A stretch of 21,227 bases of DNA from Coemansia sp. RSA 922 (GCA_027577415.1 JANBQS010000316.1:1-21227), one strand, 5' to 3'; counted from the stretch's first letter, positions 1 through 6,721 are shown. Notes: generated from the sequence alone by a model not told the origin. Translations and numbers: made by a program.

Positions 1-273
1 GTTGCTGGTGGAAAGGTGCCCACGGCCACCAACATCCCGCTCGGCGAAGTTGCCGCTGCCTTTGCCCTGCCGCCGTCTGAGTTCAAGGTCAAGTATGGCA
101 TTGACCGACCCACGCCAAGCGAGGAAACTATCTTCTACTGCCGCTCAGGTAAACGCAGCCAGGATGCCATTGACCGGGTCGAAAAGGTTGATCCAAAACT
201 TATCACTCGTAACTATCGCGGGTCTTGGCTAAACTATGCCGAGAACGCTTTGGGCGACAAGCCACTAAAGTAA
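1..273 (+). CDS. Rhodanese-domain sulfurtransferase, 5'-truncated by window edge
   Basis: The frame is open from base 1 to the TAA at 271-273, giving the last 90 residues of a single-domain rhodanese. The visible landmarks are the front-end segment GGKVPTATNIPLGE, the active-site loop YCRSGKRS whose Cys would carry the persulfide, and the closing GSWLNYAEN segment typical of the domain's C-terminal helix. Such proteins (fungal RDL1/RDL2, animal TSTD1-like) move sulfur from thiosulfate or persulfides to thiols, often in mitochondria. The N-terminus, and so any targeting peptide, lies outside the window. The family is clear; the exact paralogue and substrate are not. Confidence 0.85.
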   Translation, partial: VAGGKVPTATNIPLGEVAAAFALPPSEFKVKYGIDRPTPSEETIFYCRSGKRSQDAIDRVEKVDPKLITRNYRGSWLNYAENALGDKPLK

Positions 274-360
274 CCTGGGGATTCCATGGTGCAATTTGTC
301 CAAAATGACGTTATCGGCTTCACTAATCGTTTTTATTGGTACAAATCCACTATGATTACT

Positions 361-829
361 CTAGAACTTTAAAATATTAGAGGAAATCACTCTGATGCTA
401 CAGTGGGCGAATTAACAATTTAATCAGGGTGTTGGTGCTGCTGTCCGCAGCAGAATGTTGATGGTACTGAAATAATGTGACGTAGTCAGCCACCGATTGT
501 TTGTGATATGCCACCAAAGGAGATAATCCCACTGAGCTCGTCGTCGCCAGGATCAAAGTGGTGCCACCAGTTAGACACCGCTAGTCAGAGTTTCTAGAAG
601 ACATGTGAAGGACCTTTCTCATAGATAACACTACTAAAAGCCAGACCATAAAATACATCGGTGTTTGGAAATCATATTTGACCAGAAGCTGAAACTCGTG
701 GCAACTACACTCAGGCATAATTTAATGGCTGCTCCAAATTTTGTTCTTCGGATGTCATCGGCGTCACTCAAATGTAGCTAGCAATTTTTTTTAGCGTTCT
801 CTGATATAGCAAGTAATATCAACTTGCTT
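361..829 (-). pseudogene. Decayed copy A of an unidentified dispersed gene family
   Basis: No long ORF survives, but the minus strand holds a broken reading path shared with three other places in the window. KQVDI..YIRER near 829 matches NQFDIATQVRER in the copy at 20360-20666, and KKIASY..SDA matches KEIASYRSDA. TNWWHHFDPGDDELS near 570-530 matches SNWLCHFNPGKDNLS in the copy at 16803-16960. HIIQYHQ.SA..S.TN.L near 480-425 matches the plus-strand fragment at 15545-15670. The tail, plus-strand 350-410, matches 15460-15520 nearly base for base around AAAATATTAGAG. Stops and frameshifts break every stretch. I cannot name the family. Bases 274-360 between it and the rhodanese gene show nothing. 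Confidence 0.6.
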
Positions 830-996
830 AAGCAGCCTCCTTTGCCCGCAGCACCTCGCTTGACTTGGACACAAGGACATTGCAATTACAAACAAAAATA
901 AACTATCAACAAGTTATTTTCGCATGCTGCTTAGTGCGATAAGAGTAAATATTGTATTTATTGGATGAGTTTGCAAATGTAACACACTCAGCACAT

Positions 997-1326
997 CTAT
1001 CGGATCCGTGTTGTCTGAGGAAATTCAGGTTCATCTGCCCTGAAAGATCTGATAGGGCTAGAGACTCCAAAGAAATGACCCGCGGCATCTGGGTCAAGGA
1101 AGACTGCTGTTCGACACGACGAATCGCTGAAGTAGTAGGTTGCCTTTCCCTTGGCAGCAGCCCAATTGTGTCGGCCGCTGAACCTGCTGTCAACGATATA
1201 GCACCTTCTGTCGACCGTATGGTAGACCTTCTCATACCCGTTTAGATCTTGGATAGAAACATACGTGAGGGCGTTGGAAAGAGCCAACAGGCAGCTAATA
1301 ACCGCGAGAACAAGAAAATAGCGCAT
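997..1326 (-). CDS. Small secreted two-cysteine protein, copy 1 (ssp1)
   Basis: This 109-residue protein starts MRYFLVLAVISCLLALSNA, a clear signal peptide with probable cleavage after SNA, so it should be secreted. The mature part has two Cys (in DRRC and SDSSC) shared with copies 2 and 3, plus conserved FSGRHNW, YYFSDSSC, FLDP and GVSSPIRSFR. One disulfide is likely. An in-frame ATG 31 codons upstream (1417-1419) was rejected as the start because it lies only about 8 nt downstream of a TATA box at 1427-1433, and because copy 2 shares only the MRYF start. The short aromatic-rich strands and the SSPIRSFR ending faintly recall beta/gamma-crystallin-like folds, but I do not assign a family or function. 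The C-terminus runs longer than in copy 3. An AATAAA-type signal (TTTATT on plus, near 955-960) follows the stop. Confidence 0.75.
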   Translation of the reverse strand: MRYFLVLAVISCLLALSNALTYVSIQDLNGYEKVYHTVDRRCYIVDSRFSGRHNWAAAKGKATYYFSDSSCRTAVFLDPDAAGHFFGVSSPIRSFRADEPEFPQTTRIR

Positions 1327-1426
1327 CGCCGTAAATATGATTGGGAGGTGCGAGAAGAATATGAGAGCAAAAGAAGCCGAGTGGCGTGTAAGGAAGAAAT
1401 AAATTTTGGTCGCGGCCAAGCTGCTG

Positions 1427-1433
1427 TTTTATA
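1427..1433 (-). promoter_or_regulatory. TATA box of ssp1
   Basis: On the minus strand TATAAAA is followed by CAGCAGCTTGGCC, 101 nt before the chosen ATG. The same TATA-plus-CAGCAGCTTGGCC block precedes ssp3 (16565-16571) and, as AATAAAAGGCAGCAGCTTGGCC, ssp2 (15034-15040). That makes it the common core promoter of the family. Confidence 0.65.
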
Positions 1434-1582
1434 ACCCCCAAATTGAACACTGTTTGTTGTCCTCGTTTTCAAAACTGGTCACACAAATCATTTAAAAAAA
1501 ACCAAACGATTTCTGTTTACTACATGCGGTTTCCTTTGCGGAAGTTGTCCACAAAGCCTGGATCGGCACACCTGTATCCGCT

Positions 1583-1604
1583 ACATGCGGTATCCACCGC
1601 ATGT
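1583..1604. promoter_or_regulatory. Perfect 8-bp inverted repeat ACATGCGG / CCGCATGT
   Basis: Arms at 1583-1590 and 1597-1604 are separated by 6 bp, about 260 bp upstream of ssp1. The half-site TACATGCGG also occurs alone near 1522-1530, and ACATGCGG occurs again near 16792 upstream of ssp3. It looks like a dimeric regulator site. No factor can be named. Confidence 0.4.
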
Positions 1605-1709
1605 GATATCCACACACAAAAACAACCCTGTGGACCGCTTTCCAAGCAGCAGGGATTGATACTCCTGTATTTGCAATGTTTGCTATCCACACAAAGGCGT
1701 TCCCGCATA

Positions 1710-1717
1710 TGACGTCA
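1710..1717. promoter_or_regulatory. TGACGTCA (CRE/ATF-type palindrome)
   Basis: A full 8-bp CRE palindrome lies between the divergent ssp1 and eL22 genes, 283 bp before the eL22 ATG. CREB/ATF-type bZIP factors bind this sequence in fungi. Which gene it serves is unknown. Confidence 0.35.
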
Positions 1718-1780
1718 ACAGACAAAACCACTCCAATCACCATCGGTAATCTTCTAGCAGATCAGCACCCTACATTTATA

Positions 1781-1786
1781 CACGTG
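1781..1786. promoter_or_regulatory. CACGTG box upstream of eL22
   Basis: A CACGTG E-box lies 212 bp before the eL22 ATG. The uS17 gene in this window also has a CACGTG upstream (5200-5205). bHLH factors such as Cbf1/Tye7-like proteins bind this motif. The leader from about 1825 to 1980 is rich in pyrimidine runs, as in many ribosomal-protein genes. Confidence 0.35.
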
Positions 1787-1992
1787 ACATGAGTGATTTA
1801 TTTGGCTGGAGCAAAATTTTTGCCTTGGTTTTTTTCGGCTAAGGCGAACAGCTCAGCGGCAACCAGACTGGATTCCTTCCCTTTTTCCTGACACTTCTTC
1901 AAAAATAATACTTGCTTTGAAGACCCTAGGTAGAGACGCGCTCTGTTTCCTCTCTCTTTTATCCTCAATTTCCAACTCGAAAAATAATTAAA

Positions 1993-2373
1993 ATGCCCGC
2001 CCAGAAGACCACCAAGGCTAAGCGCCCCAACAACCGCTACGTTATCGACGTCTCGGCTCCCGCCGACGACAAGATTTTCGACGTTGCCGCGTTCGAGAAG
2101 TTCCTCCACGACCGCATCAAGGTCGCTGGCCGTACCAACAACTTGACCGAGCAGGTGACCATCTCCCGCGACGGCAACAAGGCCATCATTGTTGAGGCCA
2201 AGATCGACTTCTCCAAGCGCTACTTGAAGTACCTGACCAAGAAGTTCTTGAAGAAGCACAACCTGCGCGACTGGCTCCGTGTCGTTGCCACCACCAAGGA
2301 CACCTACAAGCTGAAGTACTTCAACGTCTCCAACCCCGAGGAGGATGCTTCTGACGATGAGGAGGAGGACTAA
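1993..2373 (+). CDS. RPL22: 60S ribosomal protein eL22
   Basis: This complete 126-residue ORF has the usual length of eukaryotic eL22, a peripheral rRNA-binding protein of the large subunit. Recognisable segments are the Lys-rich start, RYVIDVSAPADDKIFD, FEKFLHDRIKV, GRTNNL, the strongly basic KRYLKYLTKKFLKKHNLRDW rRNA-binding stretch, LRVVATTKDTYKLKYF, and the closing acidic tail ending in DDEEED. The start is the first ATG, in a good AAAATGCC context. Codon use is strongly C-ending, as expected for a highly expressed gene, and unlike its neighbours. Unlike uS17 it shows no coding intron. An intron in the leader cannot be excluded. Confidence 0.97.
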   Translation: MPAQKTTKAKRPNNRYVIDVSAPADDKIFDVAAFEKFLHDRIKVAGRTNNLTEQVTISRDGNKAIIVEAKIDFSKRYLKYLTKKFLKKHNLRDWLRVVATTKDTYKLKYFNVSNPEEDASDDEEED

Positions 2374-2477
2374 GCTGCATCGCAAACGGCTTGCTCATAT
2401 TTTTGAAGCTTTACGCTCTTTTTATGAAAGTCTATGCAATAGATATTATAAACGTGCGTGCTTGCAAAACTTGTTGA

Positions 2478-2637
2478 TAATTTATTATTGCTGACGGTGA
2501 CCCAATGATCACGTAGGTTATTCTTGCGGCCAATGATCTCGATGTAGTTGCCGTCTGGAATCAGCTCCTCGATGATCTCGTAGAGCTCTTCTGGCTTTTG
2601 ACTCTGGCTACGATGTTCGGAGAATATGACATGGTGT
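2478..2637 (-). pseudogene. MT-A70 adenine methyltransferase C-terminal relic
   Basis: The minus strand reads HHVIFSEHRSQSQKPEELYE, then an IIEELIPDG stretch, then GRKNNLRDHWVTV. This is the C-terminal block of MT-A70 proteins (METTL3/METTL14/MTA1 group): V.V.E.R..S.KP.E.Y..IE followed by the conserved IE(L/I)(F/I)GR...(R)..W.T(V/L)(G/S)N. The upstream part with the DPPW catalytic motif is absent. Just upstream a TGA interrupts the frame near 2660, and downstream the frame runs on past the usual GNEL end (SNNKLS...). There is no nearby ATG. I read it as the remnant of a lost gene. A far-upstream exon is possible, but 2660-3240 shows no matching coding sequence. Bases 2374-2477 hold only the eL22 3' region. 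Confidence 0.7.
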
Positions 2638-2781
2638 CTTGTGAAATTATAAAATCGATTTCAACAAAAAGCATATGACATCGCAGATACGCCACAAACT
2701 GAAGTGCCACAAATGATCAATCAACACTGCCGATTTTCGATGCATCAGGGTCATGTTTTCATTAGCAGGCAAAAAAAAACA

Positions 2782-3140
2782 ATCTGGCTCTTAAACAGCT
2801 CCATCGGAGATCAAATACATACATTTCTGGGCTCGCCGTCAGCAAAGACTACAACCTGCGAGTCAACTGCACTTGGCTAGCGTCCCAGAGCTACACTGCT
2901 CGATTGATGAGTCACACACAGCGGGTAGACTGTGTAGCAATAAGCGACAACGGCTCAATTATAGTCATTGGGTTATTTGGCAAGACAGTGCGTGTGTGGG
3001 ATTCGCGTTCCACCAAGTCACCAGCACAGGCATTGCTGCAAGTACTAGACGAAAGCAAGGACAGTATCTCGTTCTAATGCAAAGTGACATTTTCGTCACA
3101 GGTAATACAGAGCCGAGTCGATGTAGGATATCAATCTGAT
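2782..3140 (+). pseudogene. WD40-repeat relic resembling WDR83/MORG1
   Basis: In one frame the plus strand reads AVSKDYN..., WLASQSYTARLMSHTQRVDC, VAISDNGSIIVIGLFGKTVR, VWDSRSTKSPAQALLQVLDE, then a stop at 3075-3077. A shifted frame continues with MQSDIFVTGNTE. Known WDR83/MORG1 proteins have the same order: a GH..(R/K)VN repeat start, a WD.RS dipeptide followed by P.Q.LDE..D.(V/I)SS, then a short strand ending in AGS.DG. Internal codons before WLAS seem deleted, and the blades after the frameshift are missing because the POLD3 promoter begins there. WDR83 scaffolds ERK signalling and associates with spliceosomes. This copy cannot make an intact propeller. Confidence 0.65.
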
Positions 3141-3167
3141 GATCAAGCGAGTCGCGAGATTATGTCC

Positions 3168-3193
3168 AGCGCGTGTTTGTTTCGCGACGCGCT
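3168..3193. promoter_or_regulatory. AGCGCGT...ACGCGCT inverted repeat with TTTCGCG, POLD3 promoter
   Basis: Two perfect 7-bp arms (3168-3174, 3187-3193) flank a TTTCGCG about 90-110 bp before the POLD3-like ATG. ACGCG and TTTCGCG are MBF/E2F-type G1/S elements, which fits a replication gene. A pyrimidine tract ending in CTTTAG (3212-3242) follows and could be a leader 3' splice site or a start-site region. Confidence 0.4.
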
Positions 3194-3280
3194 CACACAA
3201 CTTGCCTTTAACCTTTTTTTCTCTCTCGCTTTTGTCCTTTAGTCTAATTGTCATATTTTCACACATTTAACCGTCTACTA

Positions 3281-4504
3281 ATGAGCAACGCTGATGACGT
3301 CTTGCGCCTTTGGGTGCTCCAGGAGGAGCAGGTAGTGACCTACCGCAAGCTTAGTCGCGAGCTCAAAGTGCACGTCAACATCGCCAAGCAAGTTATGTTG
3401 GATTTTTACGAGGCAAACAAGAGCAGCTGCCATGCAACGTTTCTGGTGACAGGAACTAAAAAGCCCAGCGTCGACTTTAACTGTGGTAGCTCTGAATTGA
3501 CCGAGCTTTTCATGAAATTAGTACCTGTCACAGAGCTCGCCAGTACGCAGCAGGGCTTGGACAACGCGGCTTCTCACATCTACTCTATTGAGCACCACGC
3601 AACCAATGGCAAGCATGTATTGGCGATGGCCAATATCTCTGCTGGGCCCATCCGCGATATGGCTGAGCTCAGTGCAGTTGGCAGTAGTGTAACCCGTGTG
3701 TCAGTCTCCAGTGTCAGTCGTGCGCCAGCTGTTCAGCCGGAGACGCCAAGGGCCGCCAAAATAGAAAAGGCCGTATCGTCTCCAGCAGCGAGTGTCGATA
3801 GCAGCGCTGACAAACAGGATCAACAGGCTGAGGCGCCGAGCGCGAAACCGCCAGTCAAGGTCAAGGATGCAAAGTCGTTTTTTGGCAAGCAGATATCCAA
3901 ATCAGCGCATGCGGATAAGCCAAGTGGCAGTAGCGCTGCTAGGGCAGCCGGTGCGCCAGTTAAAGTGGAGCCCAAGATCGCAGTCGAGTTGCAGACCGAT
4001 AGTGACGTGGACATGGATAATGTCGAAGGTGTTCAGCCGGCCTCCAAGCGACGCGTCGAAGACATGTTTGATGACGATGACTTTGACGGTTTCGACGATG
4101 TTGTCAGTGCGCCCGAGTCGCGCGCTAACCAAGAGACGCAGGGGACTGTGACGACGGCATCCAGAGAGGCATCTGACGTTGAGATGAGCGATTCGGAAAG
4201 TAGGGACGTCAAGGCTGGCAGCCAGGATATGCAGGTAGTGGACTCGCAGCCTGGCGACGGCCATCGAGTGCGCAAGCGCCGAAAGGTCAGCAAGGTCAAG
4301 CACACAAAGAACAAGCGCGGCATGCTTGTGACACAGGCCGTCGAGGAGTGGGAGTCATATTCGGAGAGCGAGCCCGAGCCAGTTTCCCGGGCCGCACCAG
4401 TCAAGCGCCAGTCCGCAGACGACTCAGACACCAAAAAGGCGCCGGGCAAGAGCAAGAGCGCAGTACCACAGCGATCCATCCTGACTTTCTTTGGCAAAAA
4501 GTAA
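3281..4504 (+). CDS. DNA polymerase delta subunit 3 (Cdc27/POLD3/Pol32-like)
   Basis: The protein has 407 residues from the ATG at 3281. The N-terminal domain reads VVTYRKLSRELKVHVNIAKQ and then VMLDFYE, the winged-helix segment that in POLD3/Cdc27 docks on the B-subunit of polymerase delta (human has IVTYKWLSYTLGVHVNQAKQ). After residue ~150 the chain is long, charged and low-complexity, with acidic clusters (DDDDFDGFDD) and a basic KRRKVSK stretch, as expected for the flexible tail. It ends in QRSILTFFGKK, a textbook PCNA-binding PIP box (Q..I..FF). A second KSFFGKQ near residue 198 could be another PCNA contact. The start suits the family; an in-frame TTG 11 codons earlier has no support. 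No intron is seen. Confidence 0.88.
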   Translation: MSNADDVLRLWVLQEEQVVTYRKLSRELKVHVNIAKQVMLDFYEANKSSCHATFLVTGTKKPSVDFNCGSSELTELFMKLVPVTELASTQQGLDNAASHIYSIEHHATNGKHVLAMANISAGPIRDMAELSAVGSSVTRVSVSSVSRAPAVQPETPRAAKIEKAVSSPAASVDSSADKQDQQAEAPSAKPPVKVKDAKSFFGKQISKSAHADKPSGSSAARAAGAPVKVEPKIAVELQTDSDVDMDNVEGVQPASKRRVEDMFDDDDFDGFDDVVSAPESRANQETQGTVTTASREASDVEMSDSESRDVKAGSQDMQVVDSQPGDGHRVRKRRKVSKVKHTKNKRGMLVTQAVEEWESYSESEPEPVSRAAPVKRQSADDSDTKKAPGKSKSAVPQRSILTFFGKK

Positions 4505-4590
4505 TGAAAGTGAAGCTATCGCTTTCGATAGAACAAATGAATTGATGTTACATAGGATAAAAAATATAGTGAGGAGAAAAGCCATTATGT

Positions 4591-4986
4591 CTAGCGGCTA
4601 AATGTCACCGCCTTTGGGTCCAGCGAAAGACCGGTTGCTGGGTCAATGCCGTTGTGCTCCATGAGCCGCTGCTGGCGAATAAGCCGGGCCTTGTCAAATG
4701 AGACACCCTGCGCCTCCATGATAGCACGGACTTCCTCAGAATCGAGTCCTGGCCTGGTATCGCCATCATCGATATTAATGGAAATGTCAAAGTTGCTGCT
4801 GCTCAAGCCGGCGCGATAGTCGTCGACAAACGAGTGACCGTCTTCATCAGACCCAGCGGCGCCAAGTCTGTAGCTTCGGTTCTGAGCTAGACGTCTGCTC
4901 AGTCGTAGGCGACCAACGAATAGTCCAAAAAAGTACCAGAGCGCGACAAGCGCGAGTATCATAAGCCCTCCGAGGATAAAGTTCAT
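4591..4986 (-). CDS. DUF2015 fungal single-pass membrane protein
   Basis: This complete 131-residue ORF converges on the POLD3-like gene, with stops 87 bp apart. Residues ~3-25 (ILGGLMILALVALWYFFGLF) form one transmembrane helix or signal anchor, followed by a basic RLRLSRRL patch, so the rest probably faces the cytosol. The middle is acidic. The C-terminal half (EVRAIMEAQGVSFDKARLIR then DPATGLSLDPKAVTFSR) carries the signature I associate with the fungal DUF2015 family, whose members are short and end in DPK.VTF. Function is unknown across the family. The start is the first ATG, at the very beginning of the hydrophobic segment. Confidence 0.75.
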   Translation of the reverse strand: MNFILGGLMILALVALWYFFGLFVGRLRLSRRLAQNRSYRLGAAGSDEDGHSFVDDYRAGLSSSNFDISINIDDGDTRPGLDSEEVRAIMEAQGVSFDKARLIRQQRLMEHNGIDPATGLSLDPKAVTFSR

Positions 4987-5513
4987 TGTTGGAGTTTATT
5001 CATGCAGTATGCAAATTTAGAGTGTACATGTGAAGCTGTAAAGTTGGCGAGAGAGAGAAGGGCTGCGCATACAGTTTGTCTGTCATTGCGCTTGGGGCTA
5101 TCAATGCAGGATAATGTGGGGGAAAAGTTCAAGGGACATCCCTTTCCACAAAGCCGCCTTTGTCCGCTGCCAAGCCTCCGACCCTACAGTTGTTGAAATC
5201 ACGTGTATGATTAAATCACAATCGTGGATTCAATCACCAACCCCTGGCTCAGCTCGAAAAAACTAGGCACGAGCCAATCGCCGTCCCCCCGCTCACATAT
5301 GCCAGACTGTCTAAGCTGGGCTGCTGGCTCGTTGAGCTGGCGAAAATTTTACTTTTGGGCTGAAAGGGGGGAAGAAAAAATCTGGCCGTAGTGCTCGAGA
5401 AAGGACGTCCAACAACCAAGGCAGGCATAAGACACCTTCTTTTCTCCTTGCTAGGATTCGAATTTTGCCCCTCTTTTAAAATCTAAACATCCAAAAACAA
5501 AACCGATTCCACA
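4987..5513. promoter_or_regulatory. Divergent intergenic region between DUF2015 and uS17
   Basis: These 527 bp have no coding signal. A CACGTG box lies at 5200-5205 and a CCAAT at about 5273. From about 5440 to 5510 the sequence becomes pyrimidine- and then A-rich, the leader of the uS17 gene. The CACGTG matches one upstream of eL22 (1781-1786). Confidence 0.45.
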
Positions 5514-6528
5514 ATGTCTGAGCAGGTGAGTAATTTCTATTGACCTCGAGAAATGCGTATGACTTTCGAGACCGGTTTCTTAGCCTGATTTCAACCATTG
5601 CCGAGTCGTCTGGAGGCTGCTACCGCCGCGTAAAGAACAACATGGGGGAGCTCTTGGACATAATCGGCTTTTTGTGTCCAGCGCAGTCGCTGGTTTCAAA
5701 GCTAGCAGATAGCGAGCATACAACCGACTGCGATCTGGATTTCGAATCGGTGTCGCATTTGGCTATCTCTATTTTAGAGTGGCCGTGTACAGACTCACCG
5801 ATGGCATCTAGGAACCGCGCAGTTGCTCGCTATGCCGGGTTGGGCCACTGGTTGGCGAGTCTCAATGAGCTGGGCGAGTCCAGCAGCGGCAGCAGTCCTG
5901 AACTCATCGAGCCATAGACTCGCGATCTTCAGCAGCGCTTGTCACACTGCAGATAACCCTGTCTGTTTATTTTTTTTTTTTATCTGCGAGTGGGCATACT
6001 TGCTCCTATGCTGTTGTCTGCCAGACCTGGCCATTAAAAACAACCTCTCTAACCAATCTGTTTTGTCTTTATCTTTTGTAGACTGAGCGTTCGTTCCAGA
6101 AGCAGGATGCTGTTTTCCTTAACGCCAAGAGCGTGAGCAAGAAGAACGCCCGCTGGCACAAGGATATCGGTCTTGGCTTCAAGACCCCCGCCGAGGCCAT
6201 CAGCGGCACTTACATTGACAAGAAGTGCCCCTTCACCGGCAACGTCAGCATCCGCGGACGCATCTTGTCTGGTGTCGTCAAGTCGACCAAGATGAAGCGC
6301 ACGATCATTGTCCGTCGTGAGTACCTGCACTACATCACCAAGTACCAGCGTTACGAGAAGCGCCACAAGAACATTGCCGCTCACTTGTCGCCCGCTTTCA
6401 TCGGCGTCGAGGTCGGTGACATTGTCACTGTCGGCCAGTGCCGTCCTCTGTCCAAGACCATCCGCTTCAACGTCATCAAGCACCAGAAGAAGCAGGTCAA
6501 GGGCTCGAAGAGGTTCCAGAAGTTCTAA
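5514..6528 (+). CDS. RPS11: 40S ribosomal protein uS17 (RPS11), two exons
   Basis: Join 5514-5525 with 6082-6528, 152 residues. Exon 1 codes only MSEQ, then GTGAGT. Exon 2 follows TTTTGTAG and reads [12 protein letters not shown]..., matching the family start (human TERAYQKQ...). The rest is diagnostic: [39 protein letters not shown], the REYLHYI segment, [27 protein letters not shown](I/V)RFNV and the FQKF end. The protein binds 16S/18S-type rRNA in the small-subunit body. A very short first exon plus a long first intron is common for fungal ribosomal-protein genes. The frame joins cleanly (phase 0) and length agrees with the family. Codon use is C-ending, as in eL22. Confidence 0.96.
5534..5917 (+). 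other. Unexplained 127-codon open frame inside the uS17 intron
   Basis: The frame is stop-free from 5534, just after the donor, to the TAG at 5915-5917. Its first ATG is at 5641 ([15 protein letters not shown]...). The composition looks protein-like: a helix-rich stretch [44 protein letters not shown]. It is not a continuation of MSEQ, whose frame hits a stop immediately in the intron. I do not recognise the sequence. It could be a nested gene, an alternative exon, or another gene fragment like the relics elsewhere in this window. Confidence 0.35.
5949..5987. repeat. 8-bp inverted repeat GCAGATAA / TTATCTGC in uS17 intron
   Basis: Perfect arms lie at 5949-5956 and 5980-5987, with a T-rich 23-nt loop. 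A further outer pair ACTCGC (5918-5923) / GCGAGT (5986-5991) partly overlaps the right arm, so the two stems are alternatives. In the transcript this would fold into a modest hairpin. Role unknown. Confidence 0.35.
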
Positions 6529-6646
6529 AATGCCAGCTCAGTTTATAGCACTCTTCCGCTCTTTCTAAACAACGGGAATGGTACTTGAATTGGCTACTTT
6601 GATCTTAATAGACTGCTGTAGTCATGCCAACAGTTATATCACAAAG

Positions 6647-6660
6647 CAGATCTAGATCTG
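6647..6660. repeat. 14-bp perfect palindrome CAGATCTAGATCTG
   Basis: It lies in the 193-bp space between the convergent uS17 and Ada2 genes. It may help 3'-end formation or be chance. Nothing else stands out in that gap. Confidence 0.25.
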
Positions 6661-6721
6661 AAATGAGAGCGAGTGTGTATTGGTGTGAGAGGTACTCAAT
6701 GTGGAGGGGAGTGTTTTATAT

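Larger units (their letters stand above)
1010..1645 (-). repeat. Duplicated segment: ssp1 gene with its promoter
   Basis: This segment is a near-copy of 16150-16760 in the same orientation. It spans most of the coding region, the leader, the TATA box and about 300 bp of upstream DNA. Long runs match with only scattered differences, for example around GAAACATACGTGAGGGCGTT and GGTCGCGGCCAAGCTGCTG on plus. The copies diverge beyond the CCACACACAAA stretch near 1610. Retention of the promoter suggests a fairly recent segmental duplication of a whole gene unit. Confidence 0.85.
5526..6081 (+). other. uS17 intron, 556 nt
   Basis: The donor is GTGAGT and the acceptor TTTTGTAG, with a CTAAC branch-point-like site about 30 nt upstream (near 6049-6053). 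It is more than five times longer than the Ada2 intron (99 nt). It carries an open frame (5534-5917) and a hairpin (5949-5987). I looked for C/D-box snoRNA signals (a TGATGA paired with a CTGA near ends that base-pair) and saw no convincing set. Confidence 0.9.

Noticed and set aside
1327..1419. Upstream in-frame extension of ssp1 (MAATKI...), also seen in ssp3
   Set aside because: The ATG lies about 8 nt from the TATA box, too close to be in the mRNA. Its conservation between ssp1 and ssp3 follows from the recent duplication, and ssp2 lacks it.
1798..2385. 195-codon minus-strand ORF antisense to eL22
   Set aside because: It exists because eL22 uses strongly C-ending codons, which removes stops from the opposite strand. 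The Val/Leu/Gly-rich translation has no family resemblance.
2873..3139. 88-codon plus ORF as a gene of its own
   Set aside because: The WD40 homology lies in another frame for most of its length, and this frame fits only after the frameshift. It is part of the WDR83-like relic.
5918..6060. snoRNA in the uS17 intron
   Set aside because: A hairpin is present, but I could not find a consistent set of C/D or H/ACA boxes.
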